From the NCBI RefSeq assembly GCF_900107995.1, contig NZ_FNUM01000008.1:1-64000 (forward strand): 64,000 nucleotides of DNA. Direction: 5' to 3'. Shown here in pieces: positions 48,168-58,537 of this stretch (position 1 is its first letter; the number at the start of each line of letters is the position of its first letter). The DNA is from Alcanivorax sp. DSM 26293 (GTDB lineage: Bacteria; Pseudomonadota; Gammaproteobacteria; Pseudomonadales; Alcanivoracaceae). A model generated the notes under the pieces. That model saw only the letters and a list, made by a program, of their open reading frames with translations, had not been told where the DNA came from and searched no databases. The translations under genes and the position numbers were made by a program.

Positions 48168-48300
48168 GGCAAAGCCTCCTGTATGGGGGACCCGCCGCTC
48201 AGTGGCATTGGCGTTTCCCGTTTTTCCTTTGTTATGTCAGCCCCTGCGACGTAGCGCTGCCGCGTAGGTTTTATTGTGGTGCTGACCGGGTGTTGTCCTG

Positions 48301-49992
48301 CTAGCAAGCCTGCTGTTTCTGCTCACTGGCCCATTCCTGCTCCTGCAGGGCTCGCCACATCACCTTGCCGGTGGGCGAACGGGGCAGCTCATCGCGAAAC
48401 TCCACCACCTCTGGCACCTTGTAGGCGGCCATTTCTTCCTTGCACCAGTCGATGATGGCCTGCTCGGTGAGCGTGCCTTTCATCTCGTTGCGCAGAACCA
48501 CACAGGCTTTCACGGTTTCACCGCGACGGGGGTGGGGAGTGGAAATCACGCAGCTTTCCTGGATGGCCGGGTGGCGGTACATGAGGCTTTCCACCTCGGC
48601 GGGCCAGACCTTGAAGCCGGACGCGTTGATCATCCGTTTGACCCGATCGACGATGAAGAAATAGCCCTCTTCGTCGTGGTAACCCAGATCACCGGTGCGG
48701 AAGAAACGCTTGCCATCCAGCTCGACAAACACCTTTTGCGTTTCCTGGGGACGCTTCCAGTAGCCCTGGAATACCTGCGGGCCATGGATGAGGATTTCCC
48801 CCACTTCACCCGGCCCCAGTTCCCTGCCGGTCTGGCCGTCGTCTTCCACTGCCACAATGCGTGAATCGATATCGAATACCGGAATCCCCAGACACTGGGA
48901 CTTGGGGTTGTCGGTGGGATTGATGTGGGTGCCGGCAATGGTTTCGGACAGGCCATAGCCTTCCATGTAACGCAGTCCGGTGAGCTGGAAGAGTTTGTCG
49001 GAGACTGCCGCGGGCATGGCTGCCCCGCCACCGCCAATATTTTCCAGTGAAGACAGGTCATATTTCTCCACGTCGGGATCGGAGAGCAGATCGATGGCCA
49101 TGGTGACGATATTCACCCAGCGGCTGACCTTGTAACGCTCAATCAGCGTGGCCGCCACGCGACGATCCCAGCGGGTCATCAAGACGATCAATGAGCCGCC
49201 ATAGATTGGCGTGTTCATGGAGCCCTGCATGCCGGTCACATGAAAGTACGGCAGCGTGGCCAGAGTCACCGACTCGGTGGTGCCATGACTCCAGATCGCC
49301 CCCTGGACACAGGTGGCCATTACCGAACCATGGGTGTGCATGCATCCCTTTGGCGCCCCGGTGGTCCCGGAGCTATAGGGAAACACCGCCAGATCGTCCG
49401 GGCCGACCAACAGTTCGCCGGGGAATTCACCGGCGCCAATGGCGTCTTTCCAGGCAATGTGCGCGGGATGATTCAGCGCCACCGCCGGCGCTTCCACCTC
49501 GGCGGGCAGCGGCAGGTCCGTGTCACGGGTGAGGTAATCGCTGTAGGCCGCCACGATCACATGGCGCAGGTTCACCATGCCCACCACCGGGGCCACCGCC
49601 GGCAACAATTCCTGGCCACAGATGGCCACGGCGGCATCGGTATCCTCCAGGTAATGCTCCAGTTCGGCGGCCCGGTTCATGGGGTTCACCGGCACGACAA
49701 TGGCATTGGCACGGAGGATGGCGTAGTAACTGATGATGAACTGGGGGGCGTTCTGCATGAACAGCAGCACCCGGTCGCCCTTCTCCACGCCCAGCGATTG
49801 CAGATAGCCCGCCAGGGCATCCACCTGCTGCTTGAGCTCCGCGAACGTGATGGGGCTGTCGTAATAGTTGATTGCATCCCGGTGGGGATAACGCAGGGCC
49901 GAAACCTCCAGATTGGTATAGAGGCTGGTCTGCGGCAGGCTGAGGTGGCGCGGCATATTCTCCGGCCAGACCGCATAGTGCCGATCAAACAT
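48301..49992 (-). CDS. Acyl-CoA synthetase (AMP-forming)
   Basis: 563 residues of the adenylating ligase superfamily. P-loop FPYSSGTTGAPKGCMHTH, substrate region LRYMEGYGLSETIAGTH, GEILIHGPQVFQGYWKRP, FFRTGDLGYHDEEGYFFIVD, and the catalytic lysine in RSPTGKVMWRAL. It activates a carboxylic acid with ATP and CoA. Position upstream of a Liv transporter and beta-oxidation genes suggests it activates the imported acid, a role like PimA. The C-terminus is complete. Confidence 0.87.
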   Translation of the reverse strand: MFDRHYAVWPENMPRHLSLPQTSLYTNLEVSALRYPHRDAINYYDSPITFAELKQQVDALAGYLQSLGVEKGDRVLLFMQNAPQFIISYYAILRANAIVVPVNPMNRAAELEHYLEDTDAAVAICGQELLPAVAPVVGMVNLRHVIVAAYSDYLTRDTDLPLPAEVEAPAVALNHPAHIAWKDAIGAGEFPGELLVGPDDLAVFPYSSGTTGAPKGCMHTHGSVMATCVQGAIWSHGTTESVTLATLPYFHVTGMQGSMNTPIYGGSLIVLMTRWDRRVAATLIERYKVSRWVNIVTMAIDLLSDPDVEKYDLSSLENIGGGGAAMPAAVSDKLFQLTGLRYMEGYGLSETIAGTHINPTDNPKSQCLGIPVFDIDSRIVAVEDDGQTGRELGPGEVGEILIHGPQVFQGYWKRPQETQKVFVELDGKRFFRTGDLGYHDEEGYFFIVDRVKRMINASGFKVWPAEVESLMYRHPAIQESCVISTPHPRRGETVKACVVLRNEMKGTLTEQAIIDWCKEEMAAYKVPEVVEFRDELPRSPTGKVMWRALQEQEWASEQKQQAC

Positions 49993-50309
49993 GTTGTGCT
50001 CTCCCGCGACGCTTTTATAAGCGCCTTTTATTTGTGTTGCTGCTGTAGCGAATGCTGAAGGGAATCGGCGGTCCCACCGCCCTTCAGCGGAAACAAGATG
50101 TTGACTCGCCAGTCAATCTGACATGGCTCGGGAGGGTCGTCAATACTATTTTGGAATGATGTTTCGTTTTTTGAAACGAAATCTGAAATTGGCTGGAAAG
50201 GCGCTTTTATCTCGGCAGGCCCAAAAACATACCACTGGGTATGTGCTCTGCCCAGACCGACCATCGGAAATGCGGACCGGTATTTCAGTGGGATCTTCAG
50301 GGGCCGGGA
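49993..50309. other. 317-bp upstream region of the acyl-CoA ligase gene
   Basis: No gene supported. It contains an AT-rich motif at 50147-50175 whose right part GTTTCGTTTTTTGAAAC is a hairpin-forming palindrome, and a Shine-Dalgarno-like GGGAGAG before the ligase start. A short frame (50028-50264) has no family features. Confidence 0.5.
50147..50175. promoter_or_regulatory. Conserved AT-rich motif, copy 2
   Basis: Starts TATTTTGGAATGATGTTTCG and agrees with the site at 43459-43487 in 24 of 29 positions. It lies 155 bp upstream of the acyl-CoA ligase start. It probably marks a shared operator for a regulator of this catabolic block. Confidence 0.5.
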
Positions 50310-50954
50310 TCAATCTCCGGGACGCTGACGCAGGGAGGGAGCATGCTGCAGGGCGAACAGGCAGGTATCGACAAAATCCGTGGCTGCCCGCTCCAGGTCC
50401 AGCACCTCTGGATCGAGTAGCCAGGTCATGATCACGCCGGTGAGCTGGCTGTGTAACCAGCTAACGGCCTTTCCCGTATCCAGACTTTCCGGGAGCTGGC
50501 CGCGGGCAATGGCGTTGGCAAAGGTCCGTGCCAACCGCGCGGAGGAGTCCCGACAGGCCTCACGCTGGCGATCCAGCAAATCGGCATTCTCACCGCTGAA
50601 CTCGCATTTCTGGAACATGATCTCGAAAAGCCGTCGCTGGCCGGGATCACAGACCGCTTGCTGTAACAGAAAGACCATAAACTCGCGCAGGCGCCCCAGT
50701 GGATCCGGCTCGCTGGCGTCCTCTGCCCGCTCCGCCAGGCTGTCGAACGGCAGACGACTGCGATCCACCATGGCCATGAACACATCATGCTTGTTTTTGA
50801 AGTGCCAGTAGATCGCCCCTCGCGTCACCCCGGCCTCGCTGGCAATATCCTTTAAAGAGGCGGACAGTACCCCTTTACGGTGAAAAACCTGCTCGGCGGC
50901 ATCCAGGATCTGAGCCCGGGTTTGCAGCGCTTCTGCCTTCGTTCGCCTGACCAT
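50310..50954 (-). CDS. acrR: TetR-family repressor of efflux (AcrR/TtgR-like)
   Basis: 214 residues. N-terminal TetR helix-turn-helix (QILDAAEQVFHRKGVLSASL, then IASEAGVTRGAIYWHFKNKHDVF) with a large ligand-binding domain, closest in layout to AcrR and TtgR. Divergent from acrA. A near copy of the E. coli AcrR operator lies in the shared promoter region. It presumably represses the efflux genes until bound by hydrophobic drugs or solvents. Confidence 0.88.
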   Translation of the reverse strand: MVRRTKAEALQTRAQILDAAEQVFHRKGVLSASLKDIASEAGVTRGAIYWHFKNKHDVFMAMVDRSRLPFDSLAERAEDASEPDPLGRLREFMVFLLQQAVCDPGQRRLFEIMFQKCEFSGENADLLDRQREACRDSSARLARTFANAIARGQLPESLDTGKAVSWLHSQLTGVIMTWLLDPEVLDLERAATDFVDTCLFALQHAPSLRQRPGD

Positions 50955-51006
50955 GGGAGACTCTTATGGACGTGAAAAAATCAAATGGATTCCGCGTTCG
51001 GGTCTA

Positions 51007-51030
51007 TACATACATCACTGAATGTATATA
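51007..51030. promoter_or_regulatory. AcrR-type operator
   Basis: Arms TACATACAT and ATGTATATA around a CACTGA centre. From memory, the E. coli AcrR operator has the same arms with one changed base and a TTTGTG centre. The site is between acrR and acrA (the acrA start is 84 bp away). Confidence 0.8.
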
Positions 51031-51113
51031 CTGAACCTGATTCATATTTCCTGCAAGCAGCGCCCGCTCACCGAGCCGGTGCCTGACGGCGTGTATTAAA
51101 ACTAGAGGTGATT

Positions 51114-52310
51114 ATGCGCAGCGGTTTGATTCTCTCCTTCCTGGCAGGCGCCCTTGCCCTGCAGCTCGGCGGTTGCAGTGACGGCGACCAGGCCGGACAG
51201 CAACAGCAGCAACAGGCGCCGCAGGTTGGCTTCATTACGGTAAAGGCTCAATCCACCACCCTCAGCCGGGAGCTGCCCGGGCGCACCACCGCTCACCAGA
51301 TTGCCGAAGTGCGCCCGCAGGTCAGCGGCGTGATCGAACAGCGCCTGTTCGAGGAAGGCCAGAAGGTGGAAGCCGGGCAACCTCTCTACAAGATCGACTC
51401 CCGGACCTACCAGGCTGCCGTGGACTCTGCACGGGCGGAGCTGGCCCGGGCCCAGGCCACCCTGAACTCCAACACCCTGCGCGTGGATCGCTTCAAGACC
51501 CTGCTGGAACGCCGTTCCGTGAGCCAACAGGAATATGACGAAGCCAAAGCTGCCCTGGACGAGAACAAGGCCGCGGTGGCCGCCGCTCGCGCCAACCTGA
51601 AAAGCGCGCAGATCAACCTGGACTACGCCACCATTGAGGCACCGATCAGCGGCCGCATCGGGCGCTCCACCGTCACTGCCGGCGCCCTGGTCACCGCCAA
51701 CCAGGCCAACGCCCTGGCCACCATCCGCCAGCTGGACCCCATTTACGTTGACCTGACCCAGTCCAGCATTGAGCTGCGCCGTCTGCGCCAGGCCATGGAA
51801 GCCGGCGAACTGCAGCAGGTAAGCGATGATGAAGCACGCATTACCCTGATCCTGGAAGACGGCAGCGAGTACAGCAAGGCCGGTGCCCTGCAATTCTCCG
51901 AATACGCAGTGGACGAAAGCACCGGCTCAGTGACCCTGCGCGCCCTCTTCCCCAACCCGGATGGTGATCTGTTGCCTGGCATGTTTGTGCGCGGCCGGCT
52001 TCCGGAGGGCCAGCGCGACGATGCCATTCTGGTGCCCCAGAAAGGCATTACCCGTGACCCTACTGGTCAGGCCAGCGCCATGCTGATTGACGAGAACAAT
52101 ACGGTGAAAAAAGTGAACGTGGTCACCGAACGGGCCGTGGGCAGTGAGTGGCTGATTGCCAGTGGCCTGAAAGACGGGGATCGCCTGATCGTGGATGGGC
52201 TGCAGAAAATTCAGCCGGGTATTCCGGTCAGCCCGGTAGATACCGAACAGCAGTCACAACCCTCCAAGGCACCCGCTGCGCAAGGCGGGGCTCAAGGCAC
52301 GGGACAATAA
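51114..52310 (+). CDS. acrA: RND efflux periplasmic adaptor (AcrA-like lipoprotein)
   Basis: 398 residues from ATG at 51114 (AGAGGTG Shine-Dalgarno). Lipoprotein signal LALQLGGCSD, then a membrane-fusion protein of the AcrA/MexA type: first beta segment RTTAHQIAEVRPQVSGVI, coiled coil about 100-170, lipoyl-like YATIEAPISGRIG, barrel with SEYAVDESTGSVTLRALFPNPD and LPGMFVRG. It connects the RND pump to an outer membrane channel. The C-terminal tail is rich in Gln, Pro and Ala. Operon with the pump gene, 56 bp downstream. Confidence 0.93.
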   Translation: MRSGLILSFLAGALALQLGGCSDGDQAGQQQQQQAPQVGFITVKAQSTTLSRELPGRTTAHQIAEVRPQVSGVIEQRLFEEGQKVEAGQPLYKIDSRTYQAAVDSARAELARAQATLNSNTLRVDRFKTLLERRSVSQQEYDEAKAALDENKAAVAAARANLKSAQINLDYATIEAPISGRIGRSTVTAGALVTANQANALATIRQLDPIYVDLTQSSIELRRLRQAMEAGELQQVSDDEARITLILEDGSEYSKAGALQFSEYAVDESTGSVTLRALFPNPDGDLLPGMFVRGRLPEGQRDDAILVPQKGITRDPTGQASAMLIDENNTVKKVNVVTERAVGSEWLIASGLKDGDRLIVDGLQKIQPGIPVSPVDTEQQSQPSKAPAAQGGAQGTGQ

Positions 52311-52366
52311 CCGCACGCGGCTCACTGGGCGCACACTAACTCGACGTAACGAGAAACGGGAATACC

Positions 52367-55300
52367 ATGGCCAGATTCTTTATTGACCGCCCGATTTTTG
52401 CCTGGGTTATCGCCATCATCATGATGATGGCCGGTGCCCTGGCTATTTACACCCTGCCGGTGGAACAGTACCCGGCAGTGGCCCCGCCAGCGGTGACCAT
52501 TGCCGGTAACTATCCGGGGGCCTCAGCAAAAACCGTGGAAGACTCGGTCACCCAGGTGATTGAGCAGCAGATGAGCGGTATCGATAATCTGCTCTATATC
52601 GGTTCCAGCAGCGATTCCTTCGGCAACGCCCAGATCACACTCACCTTCGCACCGGGTACCGACGCGGATATTGCCCAGGTTCAGGTGCAGAACAAGCTGC
52701 AACTGGCCACACCGCTACTGCCACAGGAAGTGCAACAGCAGGGTCTGCAGGTTAGCAAATCCTCGGATTCATTCCTGATGGTGGTGTCGTTTTCCTCCGA
52801 GGACGGCAGCCTTACCCGGGCCGATCTGGCCGATTATGTGGCCTCCAATGTGCAGGACCCGATCAGCCGGGTACCGGGTGTGGGCAAGATCCAGCTGTTC
52901 GGCTCTCCCTATGCCATGCGCATCTGGCTCGATCCGAACCAGCTCAACAAATACGACCTGACGCCCCAGGACATTACCCAGACCATTCAGGTACAAAACA
53001 ACCAGGTGGCCAGCGGTCAGCTTGGGGGTGCCCCGGCGGTGGAAGGCCAGCAACTGAACGCCAACATCATTGCCCAGACCCGCCTGCAAAGTACCGAGCA
53101 GTTCGAGAATATCCTGCTCAAGGTCAATCCGGATGGTTCCCAGGTGTTTCTGCGTGATGTGGCGCGGGTGGAATTGGCGGCCCAGAACTATGATGTGGTG
53201 GGCCGCTATAACGGCCAGCCTGCCGCCGGTCTGGCCATCAGCCTGGCCTCCGGGGCCAACGCGCTGGATACCGCTGATGCGGTGCGCGCCCGCCTGGAAG
53301 AGTTGAAACCCTTCTTCCCGGAAAAGATGGAAATGGACTATCCCTACGATACGACCCCGTTCGTGGAGATCTCCATTGAGGAAGTGGTCCACACCCTGTT
53401 CGAAGCCATCATCCTGGTCTTCCTGGTGATGTATCTGTTCCTGCAGAATTTCCGCGCCACCCTGATCCCGACCATTGCGGTGCCGGTGGTGCTGCTGGGT
53501 ACCTTCGGTGTGCTGGCGGCTTTCGGTTTCTCCATCAATACCCTGACCATGTTCGGCATGGTGCTGGCCATTGGCCTGCTGGTGGATGACGCCATCGTGG
53601 TGGTGGAAAACGTGGAACGGGTCATGCACGAGGAAGGGCTGCCACCCAAGGAAGCCACCCGCAAATCCATGGGGCAGATTACCGGCGCCCTGGTGGGTAT
53701 CGCACTGGTACTGTCCGCGGTCTTTATCCCCATGGCGTTCTTCCCCGGATCGACCGGGGCGATTTACCGCCAGTTCTCGATCACCATTGTGTCCGCCATG
53801 GTGCTGTCCGTGCTGGTTGCCCTGATCCTCACCCCGGCGTTGTGCGCCACCATGCTCAAGGCCAAGGACGCGGAGCACCAGACCGATTCAGGTTTCTTCG
53901 GCTGGTTTAACCGCACCTTTGATCGCAGCAGCAAGGCGTATCAGGGGCGGGTGGAAAAGATTCTCGGCCGCCGGGGTCGTTATCTGGCCATTTACGTGGT
54001 GATCGTGGGTGTGCTGGGTTATTCCTTCATGCGCCTGCCTTCCAGCTTCTTGCCGGAAGAAGACCAGGGCATCATGTTCACCCTGGTCACCCTGCCCGCC
54101 GGGTCCACCCAGGAGCAGACCGTGGACGTGCTGAAGAAGATGGAGAATTACTACCTCAACGAGGAAACCTCCGCCGTGGATGGCCTGTTCACCGTTGCCG
54201 GTTTCAGTTTCACCGGCCAGGGCCAGAACGCCGGCCTGGCATTTGTGAACCTGAAAGACTGGAGCGAGCGGGACTTGTCCGTGGATGGGGTCGACCAGGT
54301 AGTGGGCCGCTCCATGGGCTTCTTCGCCAGCATCCGCGAAGCCATGATCTTTGCCCTGAACCCTCCCTCGATTCCGGAGCTGGGTAACGCCAGCGGCTTT
54401 GACTTTCAGCTTCTCGATCAGGCCGGTCGGGGTCACGAGGCCCTGATCCAGGCACGCAACCAGTTACTGGGGATGGCCAGCCAGGACCCGCGCCTGGCCG
54501 GGGTACGTCCCAATGGTCTGGAAGACAGCCCCCAGTACCAGCTCGACATTGACCAGCAGAAAGCCAAGGCCCTGGGGCTCAACATCAGCGACATCAACAG
54601 CACCCTGCAGATTGCCTGGGGCTCCAGCTACGTGAACAACTTTGTGGACCGGGGCCGGGTGAAGCGGGTCTATGTGCAGGCCGACGCGCCCTATCGCATG
54701 CTGCCGGAAAACATTGATGACTGGTATGTGCGCAATAATCAGGGCGAAATGGTGCCTTTCTCCGCCTTTGCCACCGGCCACTGGACCTACGGGTCGCCCA
54801 AGCTGGAACGCTACAACGGTGTCTCCTCAGTGAACATCCAGGGTAACGCCGCCCCCGGCTACAGTACCGGTGATGCCATGGATGCCATGGAAGAGCTCAC
54901 CGCCAAGCTGCCGGCCGGTTTCGGCTTCGAATGGACCGGCCTGTCCTATCAGGAGCGCCAGTCCGGCGATCAGGCTCCGGCACTGTATGCCCTGTCGCTT
55001 CTGGTGGTATTCCTCTGTCTGGCCGCCCTCTATGAGAGCTGGTCGATTCCCTTTGCGGTGATGCTGGTAGTGCCCCTGGGGGTTATCGGTGCCGTACTGG
55101 CTGCCACCTTCCGGGGGCTGGAAAACGATGTGTTCTTCCAGGTAGGCCTGCTGACCACTATCGGGCTATCGGCGAAGAACGCCATTCTGATAGCGGAATT
55201 CGCCCTGGAGCTGGAGCAGAAAGGCGAGCACCTGGTCAAGGCCACTCTGGAAGCGGTACGCATGCGACTGCGGCCCATCCTGATGACCTCCCTGGCCTTC

Positions 55301-55498
55301 ATGCTCGGGGTGACTCCGCTGATGATCAGCACCGGCGCCGGTGCTGGCGCCCGAAACGCCATCGGTACCGGGGTGTTCGGCGGCATGCTCACTGCCACGG
55401 TGCTGGCGATTTTCTTTATTCCGCTGTTTTATGTGGTGGTCCGCAAGCTCGCCGGCGTTCCCTTGAACGGCAAGCCGAAAGAAAACGCACCGCACTGA
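52367..55498 (+). CDS. acrB: RND multidrug efflux pump (AcrB/MexB-like)
   Basis: 1043 residues, normal for the HAE1 family. N-terminal [20 protein letters not shown]; proton-relay aspartates in [18 protein letters not shown]; the lysine of helix 10 in [14 protein letters not shown]; helix 12 [20 protein letters not shown]. It exports hydrophobic and amphiphilic compounds with proton influx. There is no TolC/OprM-type gene next to it, so the outer-membrane channel must be encoded elsewhere. A terminator hairpin follows. Confidence 0.95.
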   Translation: MARFFIDRPIFAWVIAIIMMMAGALAIYTLPVEQYPAVAPPAVTIAGNYPGASAKTVEDSVTQVIEQQMSGIDNLLYIGSSSDSFGNAQITLTFAPGTDADIAQVQVQNKLQLATPLLPQEVQQQGLQVSKSSDSFLMVVSFSSEDGSLTRADLADYVASNVQDPISRVPGVGKIQLFGSPYAMRIWLDPNQLNKYDLTPQDITQTIQVQNNQVASGQLGGAPAVEGQQLNANIIAQTRLQSTEQFENILLKVNPDGSQVFLRDVARVELAAQNYDVVGRYNGQPAAGLAISLASGANALDTADAVRARLEELKPFFPEKMEMDYPYDTTPFVEISIEEVVHTLFEAIILVFLVMYLFLQNFRATLIPTIAVPVVLLGTFGVLAAFGFSINTLTMFGMVLAIGLLVDDAIVVVENVERVMHEEGLPPKEATRKSMGQITGALVGIALVLSAVFIPMAFFPGSTGAIYRQFSITIVSAMVLSVLVALILTPALCATMLKAKDAEHQTDSGFFGWFNRTFDRSSKAYQGRVEKILGRRGRYLAIYVVIVGVLGYSFMRLPSSFLPEEDQGIMFTLVTLPAGSTQEQTVDVLKKMENYYLNEETSAVDGLFTVAGFSFTGQGQNAGLAFVNLKDWSERDLSVDGVDQVVGRSMGFFASIREAMIFALNPPSIPELGNASGFDFQLLDQAGRGHEALIQARNQLLGMASQDPRLAGVRPNGLEDSPQYQLDIDQQKAKALGLNISDINSTLQIAWGSSYVNNFVDRGRVKRVYVQADAPYRMLPENIDDWYVRNNQGEMVPFSAFATGHWTYGSPKLERYNGVSSVNIQGNAAPGYSTGDAMDAMEELTAKLPAGFGFEWTGLSYQERQSGDQAPALYALSLLVVFLCLAALYESWSIPFAVMLVVPLGVIGAVLAATFRGLENDVFFQVGLLTTIGLSAKNAILIAEFALELEQKGEHLVKATLEAVRMRLRPILMTSLAFMLGVTPLMISTGAGAGARNAIGTGVFGGMLTATVLAIFFIPLFYVVVRKLAGVPLNGKPKENAPH

Positions 55499-55510
55499 TT
55501 CAGTCTGAAC

Positions 55511-55549
55511 CTGTCAGGCGCCACCCGGAGTGGCGTCTGGCAGCCCCTT
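55511..55549 (+). terminator. Terminator after acrB
   Basis: CAGGCGCCAC pairs with GTGGCGTCTG (one G-T pair) around a 5-base loop, extended by further pairs, and is followed by CCCCTTTTCCC. It lies 12 bases after the stop. Confidence 0.7.
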
Positions 55550-55859
55550 TTCCCTCCTGACAGCCCCCAACCGACGTCCGTTCATCGCCATTCGATTTTC
55601 GCCTGTCCCCTGCGCGACGCCAGCGTGAAGGAAAACATGGTACTTCTGTTCCTATCGATGGCGCATGGCAATTTTTGTGAATCAGATTTGGAAAAACGGC
55701 TGCAGATCGGTTAACGCGAACATCCATAAAACCGCACCGTTTATCCTTTTCGTCTGTTAATTCCATATTTTGCATCTATAAAAATCATAGCGCCTGTTCT
55801 GAATGGGGAAGCAGTTCAACCTGCTTCAGAGGTCTCACAACGAGATCCGGGGGAACAGA
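55550..55859. other. Upstream region of the chemosensory operon
   Basis: About 310 bp. No supported gene; a leftward frame 55500-55775 has no family features and begins in AT-rich promoter-like DNA. The 55740-55800 stretch (TTTTGCATCTATAAAAATCA) is AT-rich and could contain the operon promoter. Confidence 0.45.
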
Positions 55860-56285
55860 ATGGAAGTAGCCGCTCCACAGGGAAGAGTCATGGACAGACT
55901 CCGTATCCTGGTGGTGGACGACAGCACCACCATCCGCAGCCTTATCACTGCCAAGTTGCACGAACTGGCAGCCGGCTCCTATGACCTGGACATTACCCAG
56001 GCCGCAGACGGCAGTGAGGCTCTGGCCTGTGCCCGGAAGCACCCTTTCGATCTGATCTTCCTGGATGTGGAAATGCCGGTAATGGGTGGCCTCGAGGCCT
56101 GCAGCGCCCTGCGACAGCAAGGTAACCCGGCACGCATCGCCATGCTCTCCAGCATGACCTCCGCGGAGGCGCATCTGGCCGGTCGCCAGGCCGGCTGCGA
56201 CAACTATCTGGTCAAACCCCCGCATGACGCCGATCTGCGTTCCATATTACGCCTGGCTTCGTTGCGAAAACTCGCCGCTGGCTGA
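55860..56285 (+). CDS. CheY-like response regulator
   Basis: 141 residues from ATG at 55860; MDRLRIL at 55890 is a serious alternative since the receiver domain begins there, and both have purine-rich sites upstream. Receiver motifs: LVVDDSTTIR (acidic pair), phosphoacceptor aspartate in LIFLDVEMP, threonine/serine in LSSMTSAEA, and lysine in YLVKPP. A single-domain regulator. First gene of the che operon, probably the output that CheA phosphorylates. No flagellar gene lies in the window. Confidence 0.85.
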   Translation: MEVAAPQGRVMDRLRILVVDDSTTIRSLITAKLHELAAGSYDLDITQAADGSEALACARKHPFDLIFLDVEMPVMGGLEACSALRQQGNPARIAMLSSMTSAEAHLAGRQAGCDNYLVKPPHDADLRSILRLASLRKLAAG

Positions 56286-56341
56286 ACAACAACCTCGATA
56301 CGCATAACAAACCTACGACAGGTTCCAGGGGAGAAGGCCCG

Positions 56342-58537
56342 ATGCAGGAAAACGACAAGGCACTGCAAAGCTTTCTGATCGAAAGTGACGAGAACCTGGG
56401 GCAACTGGAACAGGATATCGTGGCACTGGAGCGCTCCCCCCGGGACAATGACCGTATCGCCAGCGCCTTCCGGGCAATCCACACCATCAAGGGCACCTGT
56501 GGCTTCTTTGGGTTCAGTCATCTGGAGACCCTTAGCCATGCCCTGGAAGATCTCCTTGGCGCCATGCGCGACGGCGATGTGCAGATGGACTTGCCCCATG
56601 CCACCGTGCTGCTGGATGGAGTGGATGAAATTCGTGTTTTCCTCAAACGTATCCATGATGACGGCAACGATGGGGACCCCGCTCCACAGGCGCTGATGCT
56701 CCGGTTGCATCGGTTGATACCGGACCGCGCGCAAACCGGTGCCGCAACCCACCCGCCACCATCGGCCTCACTGAATTCTGAACCGGAATCCCTGGAACAA
56801 CCGGAACCTCCGCTTTCGCCCCTCCATGACGAAGAGCCGGAAAACAATGGCGGCGCACACACCACCATGGCCGAAACCACCGTACGTGTGGACGTGGTGC
56901 TGCTGGATAAACTGATGAACGTGGTGGGCGAACTGGTGCTTACCCGTAACCAGCTGCTGCAACACACCGCCAGTCAGAACGACGCCCAGCTGGTCAATCT
57001 GTCCCAGCGTCTCAACATGGTCACCAGCGAGCTGCAGGAAGGATTGATGCAAACCCGCATGCAGCCCATCCGGAATGCCTGGTCCACCTACCCTCGCCTG
57101 TTACTGGATCTGGAGAGGAAAACCGGTAAACGGGTGACGCCGGTACTCAAGGGCGGCGACACCGAGCTGGACCGTAGTCTTCTGGAGGCCATTCGCGACC
57201 CCCTTATTCACCTGGTGCGCAATGCCGTGGACCATGGCATCGAAAGTCCGGAAAAACGTCGCGCACAGGGCAAGCCGGAAACCGGCACGCTGACCCTGAG
57301 CGCTTACCACGAAAGCGGCAATGTCACGGTGGAAATCAGCGATGACGGAGCCGGGCTCGACAGTGAAAAAATCATCCGTCGGGCCCTGGAGATCGGATTG
57401 GTTCGGCCGGAACAGGTGGAGCAGCTCAGCGAACAGGAAAAGATCCGCTATATTTTTGAACCCGGGTTTTCTACCGCAGAAACGGTCAGTGACCTGTCCG
57501 GGCGCGGCGTGGGCCTGGATGTGGTGCGCACCAATGTGGAACGCATCGGGGGATCCATCGATATCAAGAGCCTCACCGGCCGTGGCACCACCCTGAAACT
57601 GAAAATTCCGCTCACCCTCGCCATTGTCCCGGCGCTGATCGTGCGTTGTCTTCATCAACGCTTTGCCATTCCCCAGGCCAATTTGATGGAAGTGGTCTAC
57701 GTGGAGTCCGACCGTCTCGACAAGGATATCGAAACGGTCCACGACGCCCTGGTCTATCGATTACGGGGCCGATTGCTGCCGCTGGTCGATATGCGCTCCC
57801 TGATGCAGATGGGGGACAGGGAAACCGAGAAAGACCAGTTCATTCTTGTCCTCACCGCCGATCAACAGGAGTTTGGTTTGTTGGTGGACGACGTTCGCGA
57901 CACCGAAGAAATTGTGGTGAAGCCGCTGGGAAAACTGCTCAAGGATAACCCCTGTTTTGCCGGTGCCACCATCATGGGCGATGGTCGCGTGGCATTGATT
58001 CTGGATGTGAAATCCACCGCCGACTTTGCCGGTGTCACCCGCCATGAACGCAAACTGCGTCATCAGGAAAATCCGTTGGCCGCAGATACCCAGCCCATTC
58101 GTGCCGCCGAAAACTATCTTCTGGTTCGCCCGGATGGCACATCCGGTCGCTCCGCTATCTCCCTGTCAAAGGTGTCACGGCTGGAGGAAATCAGCACCGA
58201 TCGCATCGAATACTCTGCCGGTCGGGAAGTGATCCAGTATCGCGGCGGTATTCTGCCGCTGATCCGCCTCGACAATCATCACGATATCCGCCCGGACGAC
58301 CAGGACATTATCCGCATTGTTGTACAGCCCACGGAATTTGGCGAAGTGGGCCTGGTGGTCAACGACATTATCGACATCGTCAGCGATGACGAGGCCGCCA
58401 TGCAACAGAACGGCAAAACCGAAGGCATTCTGGGCACCGGCATTCTGCAAGGCCGCGTCACCGACTTTATCGACTGTGATTCCCTGTTCAAGCGGTTCCA
58501 TGGCACGCACGGCAATGAGGACAGCAATGGAAGCTAA
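56342..58537 (+). CDS. cheA: Chemotaxis histidine kinase CheA with two CheW-like domains
   Basis: 731 residues. P1 phosphotransfer domain with H47 in FRAIHTIKGTCGFFGF; Pro/Glu-rich linker (~125-165) in place of a clear P2; dimerisation domain (~175-240); ATPase with N box HLVRNAVDHGIE, G1 SDDGAGLD and G2 GRGVGLDVV; CheW-like P5 (~415-560). A second CheW-like domain follows (~590-725: LLVRPDGTSGRSAISLSKVS ... GLVVNDIIDIV), unlike the E. coli protein. The extra domain may alter array packing. It overlaps cheW by eleven bases. Confidence 0.93.
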   Translation: MQENDKALQSFLIESDENLGQLEQDIVALERSPRDNDRIASAFRAIHTIKGTCGFFGFSHLETLSHALEDLLGAMRDGDVQMDLPHATVLLDGVDEIRVFLKRIHDDGNDGDPAPQALMLRLHRLIPDRAQTGAATHPPPSASLNSEPESLEQPEPPLSPLHDEEPENNGGAHTTMAETTVRVDVVLLDKLMNVVGELVLTRNQLLQHTASQNDAQLVNLSQRLNMVTSELQEGLMQTRMQPIRNAWSTYPRLLLDLERKTGKRVTPVLKGGDTELDRSLLEAIRDPLIHLVRNAVDHGIESPEKRRAQGKPETGTLTLSAYHESGNVTVEISDDGAGLDSEKIIRRALEIGLVRPEQVEQLSEQEKIRYIFEPGFSTAETVSDLSGRGVGLDVVRTNVERIGGSIDIKSLTGRGTTLKLKIPLTLAIVPALIVRCLHQRFAIPQANLMEVVYVESDRLDKDIETVHDALVYRLRGRLLPLVDMRSLMQMGDRETEKDQFILVLTADQQEFGLLVDDVRDTEEIVVKPLGKLLKDNPCFAGATIMGDGRVALILDVKSTADFAGVTRHERKLRHQENPLAADTQPIRAAENYLLVRPDGTSGRSAISLSKVSRLEEISTDRIEYSAGREVIQYRGGILPLIRLDNHHDIRPDDQDIIRIVVQPTEFGEVGLVVNDIIDIVSDDEAAMQQNGKTEGILGTGILQGRVTDFIDCDSLFKRFHGTHGNEDSNGS

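Noticed and set aside
50028-50264. Possible 78-codon gene on the minus strand
   Set aside because: It covers the conserved regulatory motif region and has no recognisable features.
55500-55775. Possible 91-codon gene on the minus strand
   Set aside because: No family features, overlaps the acrB terminator and likely promoter DNA of the che operon.
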